Part shown: positions 1 to 4,003 of the stretch, piece after piece | How the letters are laid out: each line of letters opens with the position of its first letter | Numbering within the stretch: position 1 is the stretch's first letter | Notes under the pieces: model-generated | Told to the model about the DNA's origin: nothing | The model's input: the letters and a program-made list of their open reading frames with translations, nothing else | Databases searched by the model: none | Made by a program: the position numbers and the translations under genes | DNA from: an uncultured Bacillota bacterium | GTDB taxonomy: Bacteria; Bacillota_I; Bacilli_A; RF39; UBA660 | Length of the DNA stretch: 5,192 bases | Direction of reading: 5' to 3' | Assembly: GCA_947179265.1 (NCBI GenBank) | Contig: CAMXBB010000111.1 | Span: 1-5,192 of the forward strand

Positions 1-991
1 CTAATATTTCATACTCATAACCAAATTCTTCTAACAAATCTATAAGTATTTTAAATAGTTTATTTCTTTCATCCATTGAACTATGTTCCATGCATCTTAT
101 TCCATCATCAACAAAGTTATCATGTGGTGCTAAAACAAATATCTTATTCCATCTAATATTTTTAGCATACATCTTTGCAAGTGGAAGAAGAATCTCTTTA
201 TAATCCTTTTTAGTTAAAGCAAAGTTTTTATTATCAGCATATTCTTTAGCATACATTAGAGTAACTAAATTATCAGTATCTGATATAAATACTCCTTTAT
301 TTGCATCACTTCTAATTAAACATTTATTTAACTTTTGTTGTTCATAAAGATTATAAACGAAGTCTTCAGCTTCTAACTCCTCATCACTTTTAAAATCAGT
401 ATTAATTCTACCTGCTTCATAAGAATAAGGTAAGTTATAATATCTTCCTAAATCTTGAGTCAATGTTGTTTTGCCTTCACTTGCGGTTCCCATGATTAAG
501 ATATTATGAGAAAATACTCTTCTAAATGTATGAGCAATATAATTCCAATACTTAAGTGGATTTTCTCTAATCATCGTTCCTGATATATTACGGTCACGAT
601 TACAAAGAATAACCTCTTCACCGAATCCATCTAATTCCTCTTTATAATTAGCTTCAGAAACATAGATTTTAATCTTTTTATCACCAAGACCAATCTTAGT
701 TAATTGTTTATGGACTTCATTTAACCAAGGACGCCAATTAGCTACTGACCAATTCTTATCGATTCCAAGCTCTGTATCATTTATCTTTAATACATCTACC
801 AATGAATCATTAGCAAATAATTCTTTAACTAATCGATAACGTAAATCTAATTCTAGAAAACCACTACCTCGATCATTATCATATCCACAACATATTACGA
901 CGCATCTATCATTTTCCTTCTTTGCTCTATTAATTATATCTAAATGTCCTTGATGCATTGGACAAAAGCAACCAAATACTACTCCTATCAT
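1..991 (-). CDS. nadR: NadR-like bifunctional NMN adenylyltransferase / ribosylnicotinamide kinase (3' end outside window)
   Basis: The ATG at 991 follows GAAAGGAG with a 6-nt spacer, and 330 codons stay open to the window edge. Residues 1-160 form a nucleotidyltransferase domain: the GxFxPxHxGH motif appears as GCFCPMHQGH (7-16) and the second nucleotide-binding motif as ISGTMIR (136-142), both typical of NMN adenylyltransferases. A P-loop kinase domain follows, with Walker A GTASEGKT (168-175), an EAGR motif (192-195) and DTD (238-240), the pattern of the ribosylnicotinamide kinase half of NadR. By family knowledge it would phosphorylate nicotinamide riboside to NMN and adenylate NMN to NAD+ in the cytoplasm, usually paired with a PnuC-type transporter, which is not visible here. 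The N-terminal DNA-binding domain of enterobacterial NadR is absent, so it is probably an enzyme only. Perhaps a few dozen C-terminal residues are missing. Family assignment is firm; the dual activity is inferred from motifs. Confidence 0.9.
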   Translation of the reverse strand, partial: MIGVVFGCFCPMHQGHLDIINRAKKENDRCVVICCGYDNDRGSGFLELDLRYRLVKELFANDSLVDVLKINDTELGIDKNWSVANWRPWLNEVHKQLTKIGLGDKKIKIYVSEANYKEELDGFGEEVILCNRDRNISGTMIRENPLKYWNYIAHTFRRVFSHNILIMGTASEGKTTLTQDLGRYYNLPYSYEAGRINTDFKSDEELEAEDFVYNLYEQQKLNKCLIRSDANKGVFISDTDNLVTLMYAKEYADNKNFALTKKDYKEILLPLAKMYAKNIRWNKIFVLAPHDNFVDDGIRCMEHSSMDERNKLFKILIDLLEEFGYEYEIL

Positions 992-1018
992 AATAGTCTC
1001 CTTTCTTTTTAATATTTT

Positions 1019-1084
1019 ATTAATATCAATAACGTTATTTTTACAAAGCTCTTTCGCTTTGTTATTAACATTATATTAATATCA
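1019..1084 (-). promoter_or_regulatory. Repeated operator-like motif and leader hairpin of the nadR-like gene
   Basis: The minus-strand 10-mer TGATATTAAT occurs twice, at 1084-1075 (between -35 and -10) and at 1028-1019 (inside the leader), in similar wider context. The second copy, read as ATTGATATTAAT, is a near-palindrome. Between them lie a perfect 7-bp hairpin, ACAAAGC/GCTTTGT at 1043-1049 and 1056-1062, right at the predicted 5' end of the mRNA, and the 12-bp palindrome AATAACGTTATT (1028-1039). Two similar sites around a promoter suggest a repressor. No regulator can be named, and chance is possible in sequence this AT-rich. Confidence 0.35.
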
Positions 1085-1098
1085 TTGCAATTTGTCAA
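1070..1098 (-). promoter_or_regulatory. Consensus promoter for the nadR-like gene
   Basis: On the minus strand a perfect TTGACA (1098-1093) lies 17 nt from a perfect TATAAT (1075-1070). Transcription should begin near 1063, leaving a leader of about 72 nt before the ATG at 991. This is the strongest promoter by sequence in the window. Confidence 0.85.
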
Positions 1099-1103
1099 CT
1101 AAA

Positions 1104-1165
1104 AATTTAAAAAAAGAGAATTTTTTTATAATTTTCTTTCATTTTTGTAATAATATTAGAAGTTC
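1104..1165. other. AT-rich spacer with no recognisable gene
   Basis: This stretch separates the divergent nadR promoter from the first toxin unit. It is almost pure A/T with A and T runs. No ORF with a ribosome binding site, and no promoter with a credible -35, was found on either strand. Confidence 0.6.
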
Positions 1166-1178
1166 TGTCAAATACGCT

Positions 1179-1202
1179 CGAATCTATTGATTCGTTTTTT
1201 TT
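1179..1202 (+). other. Palindrome plus T-run overlapping the toxin 1 -35 element (operator or terminator-like)
   Basis: CGAATC (1179-1184), a TATT loop, then GATTCG (1189-1194) form a perfect 6-bp inverted repeat, followed at once by eight T (1195-1202). Read on the plus strand this resembles an intrinsic terminator, but it also contains the -35 hexamer. In unit 2 the equivalent (1524-1545) has one stem mismatch and six T; there it lies downstream of toxin 1 and could end the toxin 1 mRNA. An operator function is the alternative. Confidence 0.45.
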
Positions 1203-1214
1203 ATTATTTATAAT
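1187..1214 (+). promoter_or_regulatory. Toxin 1 promoter
   Basis: TTGATT (1187-1192), 16-nt spacer, perfect TATAAT (1209-1214). The start is expected near 1221, giving a leader of about 87 nt before the ATG at 1308. The same hexamers and spacing recur in unit 2. Confidence 0.8.
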
Positions 1215-1222
1215 AACCTTTC

Positions 1223-1262
1223 GAGAAGCAAAAAGATGTTTATCAGTTCCAATACCTTGGGC
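1223..1262 (+). promoter_or_regulatory. Toxin 1 mRNA leader: segments complementary to its own 3' region
   Basis: Three leader segments have reverse complements downstream. GAGAAGCA (1223-1230) matches TGCTTCTC (1456-1463). GATGTTTATC (1235-1244) matches GGTAAGCATC (1431-1440) with G-U wobbles. CCTTGGGC (1255-1262) matches GCCCATAGG (1442-1450) with one bulged base. Because the antisense RNA is read from the opposite strand of the downstream sites, it carries the same sequences as this leader. In other type I systems such 5'-3' pairing makes the full-length mRNA poorly translated; that role is inferred here. Confidence 0.6.
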
Positions 1263-1307
1263 GTATTTATTCAGGGGGGTTTTTGTTGTAGTAAGGGAGC
1301 TGATTTT

Positions 1308-1388
1308 ATGATTAAACTTAATGTTAGAGATTTATTAGATCTCATATTGGCTATCATAATTTTTTATCTATTAATTTCTGGTAGATAA
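1308..1388 (+). CDS. Small hydrophobic peptide, putative type I toxin 1 (26 aa)
   Basis: The ATG at 1308 follows AAGGGAG (1293-1299) with an 8-nt spacer, and TAA is at 1386-1388. The peptide begins MIKLN, has charged residues at 3, 7 and 8, a strongly hydrophobic stretch over about 9-24 that includes FYL at 19-21, and ends in Arg26: one short membrane helix with basic ends. It has 16 of 26 residues identical to its partner in unit 2, with conservative changes V/I, R/K and L/M, so the frame is probably under protein-level selection. Size, hydrophobicity, a long structured leader and an overlapping antisense RNA match type I toxins such as Fst, TxpA and BsrG in architecture, but the sequence does not obviously belong to those families. 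Membrane insertion and toxicity are inferred. No name is assigned. Confidence 0.8.
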   Translation: MIKLNVRDLLDLILAIIIFYLLISGR

Positions 1389-1419
1389 AAAAACATCTTT
1401 ATTCATTAGAATAAAGATG
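1387..1419 (-). terminator. Terminator of antisense RNA 1
   Basis: Perfect 11-bp stem CATCTTTATTC/GAATAAAGATG (1394-1404 and 1409-1419) with an ATTA loop. The minus-strand transcript then runs into seven U (1393-1387). On the plus strand the hairpin is followed by CCAAACAC, not by U, so it should not stop the toxin mRNA. Confidence 0.85.
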
Positions 1420-1430
1420 CCAAACACATT

Positions 1431-1463
1431 GGTAAGCATCAGCCCATAGGAATAATGCTTCTC
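1431..1463 (+). other. Inverted-repeat hairpin in unit 1 (toxin 1 mRNA 3' UTR / antisense 5' hairpin)
   Basis: AAGCAT (1434-1439) and ATGCTT (1455-1460) form a 6-bp stem on either strand, exposing a loop (1440-1454) with GCCCATAGG on the plus strand. That loop is complementary to the toxin 1 leader at 1255-1262 and, naturally, to the antisense RNA loop. This is a plausible site for a first loop-loop contact. Confidence 0.6.
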
Positions 1464-1470
1464 CTAACTC

Positions 1471-1499
1471 ATTATAACAAACAAGTTCATTTGATTCAA
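1471..1499 (-). promoter_or_regulatory. Antisense RNA 1 promoter
   Basis: Minus-strand TTGAAT (1499-1494), 17-nt spacer, perfect TATAAT (1476-1471). By sequence and spacing it is stronger than the toxin promoter, as expected for an unstable antitoxin RNA made in excess. The spacer holds an imperfect palindrome, AAACAA/TTGATT (1479-1484 and 1491-1496). Confidence 0.8.
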
Positions 1500-1531
1500 T
1501 ATACTTATTTTGTCGAATACGCCCGAATCTA

Positions 1532-1559
1532 TTGATTAGTTTTTTCTATTACTTATAAT
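1532..1559 (+). promoter_or_regulatory. Toxin 2 promoter
   Basis: TTGATT (1532-1537), 16-nt spacer, perfect TATAAT (1554-1559), the same as unit 1. The start is expected near 1566, giving a leader of about 92 nt. The upstream imperfect palindrome and T-run (1524-1545) overlap the -35 element. Confidence 0.8.
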
Positions 1560-1567
1560 ACACTTTC

Positions 1568-1605
1568 GAGAAGCAAAAGATGCTTATCACTTCTTATATT
1601 CGGAC
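1568..1605 (+). promoter_or_regulatory. Toxin 2 mRNA leader: segments complementary to its own 3' region
   Basis: GAGAAGCA (1568-1575) matches TGCTTCTC (1808-1815). GATGCTTATC (1579-1588) matches GGTAAGCAT (1784-1792) over most of its length. TTCGGAC (1599-1605) is a perfect 7-nt complement of GTCCGAA (1796-1802). AAGC (1571-1574) and GCTT (1582-1585) can also form a local hairpin near the mRNA 5' end. The third segment differs completely from its counterpart in unit 1, yet still matches its own partner. Confidence 0.65.
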
Positions 1606-1657
1606 GAAAATTCAGTGGGGTTTTGGTTGAATAAACTAAAAAACAAGGAGTGATTTT

Positions 1658-1738
1658 ATGATTAAACTTAATATTAAAGATCTAATGATCTTATTATTAA
1701 TTATCATAGATTTTTATCTAACTATAATAGCTAGATAA
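1658..1738 (+). CDS. Small hydrophobic peptide, putative type I toxin 2 (26 aa)
   Basis: The ATG at 1658 follows AAGGAG (1645-1650) with a 7-nt spacer, and TAA is at 1736-1738. It has the same length as the unit 1 peptide and also begins MIKLN, with Lys7-Asp8, a hydrophobic run over about 9-25 broken only by Asp18, the conserved FYL at 19-21 and a terminal Arg26. Asp18 replaces Ile in the first copy, and Ile11 replaces Asp, so an acidic residue has moved along the helix. A single membrane-spanning segment is predicted. The ribosome binding site is closer to consensus than that of copy 1. A type I toxin role rests on architecture alone; harmless membrane peptides of this size also exist. Confidence 0.8.
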   Translation: MIKLNIKDLMILLLIIIDFYLTIIAR

Positions 1739-1771
1739 AAAAAGCATCTTCGTTCTACTGAATAAAGATGC
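1737..1771 (-). terminator. Terminator of antisense RNA 2, probably also of the surface-protein mRNA
   Basis: Stem GCATCTTCGTTC/GAATAAAGATGC (1744-1755 and 1760-1771) is 12 positions long with one mismatch and one wobble pair, a TACT loop, and then seven U on the minus strand (1743-1737). No other terminator-like structure lies between here and the surface-protein stop codon at 1864, so that transcript probably ends here too. Confidence 0.8.
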
Positions 1772-1783
1772 ACACAGAAATGT

Positions 1784-1815
1784 GGTAAGCATTATGTCCG
1801 AAGAATATGCTTCTC
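1784..1815 (+). other. Inverted-repeat hairpin in unit 2 (toxin 2 mRNA 3' UTR / antisense 5' hairpin)
   Basis: AAGCAT (1787-1792) and ATGCTT (1807-1812) form the stem. The loop 1793-1806 shows GTCCGAA on the plus strand and TTCGGAC on the antisense RNA. It occupies the same place as 1431-1463 in unit 1 with an unrelated loop sequence. Confidence 0.6.
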
Positions 1816-1824
1816 ACAATTTGA

Positions 1825-1853
1825 ATTATATCAAACAAGTTTATTTGTTTCAA
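1825..1853 (-). promoter_or_regulatory. Antisense RNA 2 promoter
   Basis: Minus-strand TTGAAA (1853-1848), 17-nt spacer, perfect TATAAT (1830-1825). The promoter begins about 10 nt past the stop codon of the surface-protein gene. Within it lies the perfect palindrome AAACAA/TTGTTT (1833-1838 and 1845-1850), a possible operator, seen with one mismatch in unit 1. Confidence 0.8.
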
Positions 1854-1863
1854 TATACTTATC

Positions 1864-3870
1864 TTATAAATTTTTCTCTACTGATTTATTATTTTCAGAC
1901 GTTTTACTTACTCTTTTCTTTATTATAAGCATAATTATAATTGCTATTATTACAACAACTGTTACTATAATGAATGTAACTATTATATAAGTATTAGTTG
2001 TATCTTTCTCAATATCTTCAATTTTCTTATTTTCTTCTTTTTCTAAGATATCGTCATTAACAGTAAGTAATTCTTCTTCAAATCCTTTATTGGACATGAC
2101 ATACTTACTATTATGAGTTATCTCAAACTCATAGAAACCATCATCTGTTAAAACTATTTTATTATCCATTTCTTTATATTTTTCTTCACTAGGATTGAAA
2201 TAATATAATTTTAAATCTTCATATCCTTCAATATATCTAAATGTATAATCAGTTTTTACTCTAATCTTTGCTTTTCCAGGTAATATACCATTATCAGCAA
2301 ATACAATTGAAATATACTCTTGATATTTATTATTTACATTATAATCAACTAAAAGCTCACTATATACTCTGGCATCAATTGATTTTATGTTCGTAATATC
2401 TTTACCATTAAATACCCATTGGTATCCATCAAGTTCAAGATAAATTGTTTTATTTGTTCCTTTTATTGCTTCAAATACATCTTCAGAAATAACAGAATCA
2501 TTTGTAGCATCAATCATAATGACAGCATCATCTTTTTGATTTCTTATAATACTTACCATATTAGGATTAATAGTTGAAGTTACGGCATCGTAAGCAAATT
2601 CTTCTTTAATTTCAAAAGATAAGTCATCTATTTTTTCAATTTTTCTTAAAGCGCCCACATAAGTACCAGATCCATCATCAGGGAAATAACTAGTAACATA
2701 TTTAGAACTATTATCAGTAGAATCAACTAATAAAACATATTGAAGATAATATTTTCCAGAATCTGTATATTGATCTAAATCAATTGTTCCAACAAATCTT
2801 CCTACTAAATAATCATATGTTAATGTAACTCTTACCTCCCCATCATTAGATAAAATTGGATTAGCTTCTTCGCTATTCTTCTTATATTGTTTCTCAGATA
2901 CAAAAGATGCAAATACATATGAAATATCACCAGAGTTATCACTAGCATCAACAAATATCTTTAAATCCCCTGGCGCAACAACTTCTAGTTTATTAATTTT
3001 AACAGATGATAACGTTGGCGGTACAATATCATTTTTAGGTCCCTTTACATCAACTACTGGCATATCAACTTTCTCATATAGCTCGGGAATATTTAAAAGC
3101 TCAGTATAATCTTTTGAAAAATACCCTCTGGAATTATCATATACATCAGTTGCCCAAATATTTGCTACGATATTTTGACCTGTTTTATTTGGCTTCAAAA
3201 ATGCACAATAGGAATCACTTTCTTCATCATAGATCATCTCTTCATTGATAGTAGCAAGTAACTCACTTCTCAATCCAAATTCAATAGAAACATAGTCTAT
3301 TTTAGATTCATCTTTTACTTTAGCACAAACTTTTATTTCTTCTCCCAAGGTTATTTTATTTTTATTAACTGTTATATTAGAAACAATAGGAGCATTTTCA
3401 TCTTCACCAAAATTTATTGAACTCTCTACTTTTATTACATGGTCTCCAAAATCAAATGGATTTTCATCATTAGGATATACATAAGTACTATAATAACTAA
3501 TATAATTCCCTTTGGCATCTTCAAAGGAAAGGAATGCAACGATATACTCACCACCTATTGCATCCTCAGGAATAAGCACCTTATAACTATCTCCAACTTC
3601 AACCTGTAATTGATAAACTACGTACCCTTTCATAAGACTATAAAGACCTATTGATGCACTATCTATTCCTGACACATCATCTTCAGCTTTAACATTTAAA
3701 TTTAAATATTCTCCAGGTTTAACAGTATTATCGCTTATATTAAAGCTGATCAACTTTGGAGGATTTTTATCTATTGTTGCCGCATATGTTAATAATATAT
3801 TTCCATTAATTAATAAACTTAGTATCATTAAACAAAATATACTCAAAAATAAACTCTTCTTTTTTATCAT
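1864..3870 (-). CDS. Secreted, membrane-anchored surface protein with three Ig-like repeats (668 aa)
   Basis: The ATG at 3870 is chosen because AGGAG (3883-3879) sits 8 nt upstream; an in-frame GTG at 3879 overlaps that site and is unlikely. N-terminus: MIKKK, a hydrophobic core, and a likely signal-peptidase site after TYA near residue 30. Three related Ig-like domains follow at about 35-153, 156-270 and 281-405, each opening with P-P/I-x-(L/V), then a PGE- or LGE-like turn and an A-x-D-x-S segment. Residues 417-594 form a different beta-rich module with GYQWVFNGKDI, GILPGKA, LYYFNP and HNSKYVMS, resembling a C-terminal module of many Bacillota extracellular proteins. A charged linker (595-625) leads to a transmembrane segment (about 627-650) and a KKR-rich cytoplasmic tail. 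No LPXTG motif. The likely role is adhesion or cell-surface display; the ligand is unknown. Confidence 0.85.
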   Translation of the reverse strand: MIKKKSLFLSIFCLMILSLLINGNILLTYAATIDKNPPKLISFNISDNTVKPGEYLNLNVKAEDDVSGIDSASIGLYSLMKGYVVYQLQVEVGDSYKVLIPEDAIGGEYIVAFLSFEDAKGNYISYYSTYVYPNDENPFDFGDHVIKVESSINFGEDENAPIVSNITVNKNKITLGEEIKVCAKVKDESKIDYVSIEFGLRSELLATINEEMIYDEESDSYCAFLKPNKTGQNIVANIWATDVYDNSRGYFSKDYTELLNIPELYEKVDMPVVDVKGPKNDIVPPTLSSVKINKLEVVAPGDLKIFVDASDNSGDISYVFASFVSEKQYKKNSEEANPILSNDGEVRVTLTYDYLVGRFVGTIDLDQYTDSGKYYLQYVLLVDSTDNSSKYVTSYFPDDGSGTYVGALRKIEKIDDLSFEIKEEFAYDAVTSTINPNMVSIIRNQKDDAVIMIDATNDSVISEDVFEAIKGTNKTIYLELDGYQWVFNGKDITNIKSIDARVYSELLVDYNVNNKYQEYISIVFADNGILPGKAKIRVKTDYTFRYIEGYEDLKLYYFNPSEEKYKEMDNKIVLTDDGFYEFEITHNSKYVMSNKGFEEELLTVNDDILEKEENKKIEDIEKDTTNTYIIVTFIIVTVVVIIAIIIMLIIKKRVSKTSENNKSVEKNL

Positions 3871-3896
3871 AAAATACACTCCTATACTCTATAATA

Positions 3897-3925
3897 ATTT
3901 TATAATTATACTCATCTTTTAGCAA
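3897..3925 (-). promoter_or_regulatory. Possible promoter of the surface-protein gene
   Basis: Minus-strand TTGCTA (3925-3920), 17-nt spacer, TAAAAT (3902-3897), which gives a short leader of about 20 nt. A TATAAT also occurs nearby but lacks a -35 element at proper spacing. The region is AT-rich, so confidence is limited. Confidence 0.4.
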
Positions 3926-3970
3926 CTATCTTATATTATTTTTACTCACTATAATAACCTTTTTACACAA

Positions 3971-3997
3971 TAAAAGGATAATATCTATTATCCTTTT
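3971..3997 (-). terminator. Hairpin downstream of the ABC-F gene, probable terminator
   Basis: Perfect 11-bp stem AAAAGGATAAT/ATTATCCTTTT (3972-3982 and 3987-3997) with an ATCT loop, starting 6 nt past the ABC-F stop codon. On the minus strand the descending arm ends in UUUU and continues UAUUGUG, so the U-tract lies largely within the stem. It is a plausible terminator separating the two genes, weaker than those of the antisense RNAs. Confidence 0.65.
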
Positions 3998-4003
3998 ATA
4001 TAA

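Larger units (their letters stand above)
1387..1464 (-). ncRNA. Antisense antitoxin-like RNA 1 (about 78 nt)
   Basis: A near-consensus minus-strand promoter places the 5' end near 1464, and a hairpin with U7 sets the 3' end near 1387. No ORF with a ribosome binding site lies inside. Predicted fold in 5'-3' order: a hairpin with stem AAGCAT/ATGCTT (1460-1455 with 1439-1434) and a 15-nt loop containing CCTATGGGC; a small hairpin CCAA/TTGG (1432-1429 with 1423-1420); and the terminator. The 3' end overlaps the stop codon of toxin 1, and the whole RNA is complementary to toxin 1 mRNA if that runs past the central hairpin. The likely role is to repress toxin 1 by base pairing, as for SR4 or RatA in Bacillus. 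Confidence 0.75.
1166..1510 (+). repeat. Tandem repeat unit 1: complete type I toxin-antitoxin-like cassette
   Basis: The unit begins at TGTCRAATACGC and ends at CAATATACTTAT. It aligns over its whole length with 1511-1862, same orientation and order: plus promoter, leader, 26-codon ORF, hairpin with A-tract, inverted-repeat region, minus-strand promoter. A 22-nt block around the start codon (1301-1322 against 1651-1672) is identical, whereas the leader middle and the antisense loop have diverged. There is no clear similarity upstream of 1166, so the junction is sharp. A duplication of the whole cassette is the simplest explanation. Confidence 0.9.
1737..1818 (-). ncRNA. Antisense antitoxin-like RNA 2 (about 80 nt)
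   Basis: The 5' end is expected near 1818 from the promoter and the 3' end near 1737 from a hairpin plus U7, overlapping the toxin 2 stop codon. Predicted fold: stem AAGCAT/ATGCTT (1812-1807 with 1792-1787) with a 14-nt loop that carries TTCGGAC; a short hairpin CACA/TGTG (1784-1781 with 1776-1773); and the terminator. The short hairpin is CCAA/TTGG in unit 1, so both arms changed together, which supports a real RNA structure. The likely role is repression of toxin 2 by pairing with its mRNA 3' region. Confidence 0.75.
1511..1862 (+). repeat. Tandem repeat unit 2: complete type I toxin-antitoxin-like cassette
   Basis: Second copy of the cassette, directly abutting unit 1 and ending one base before the stop codon of the surface-protein gene (stop at 1864-1866). 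All elements of unit 1 are kept at equivalent spacing, including both promoters, the ribosome binding site, the 26-codon frame and the antisense terminator. Retention of every part despite clear sequence divergence suggests that both copies are, or recently were, functional. Confidence 0.9.

Noticed and set aside
1021..1069. Riboswitch in the nadR-like leader
   Set aside because: The leader is only about 72 nt with one small hairpin and a palindrome, and no recognisable aptamer core was seen.
1627..1653. Possible 8-codon leader peptide from TTG at 1627 ending next to the toxin 2 ribosome binding site
   Set aside because: The equivalent place in unit 1 stops after one or two codons, so the frame is not conserved and gives no evidence of translation.
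1166..1862. CRISPR-like or transposon terminal repeats
   Set aside because: There are only two copies of about 350 bp containing promoters and ORFs, with no short spaced repeats, no transposase and no target-site duplication visible.
1166..1862. Assignment to the Fst/par family of type I systems
   Set aside because: The converging RNAs are similar, but the central hairpin is not a bidirectional terminator, the shared leader sequences are inverted rather than direct repeats, and the peptide lacks the Fst pattern I know.
3871..3879. GTG at 3879 as start of the surface protein, adding three residues
   Set aside because: This codon overlaps the AGGAG ribosome binding site, which is properly spaced for the ATG at 3870; the signal peptide also begins naturally at MIKKK.
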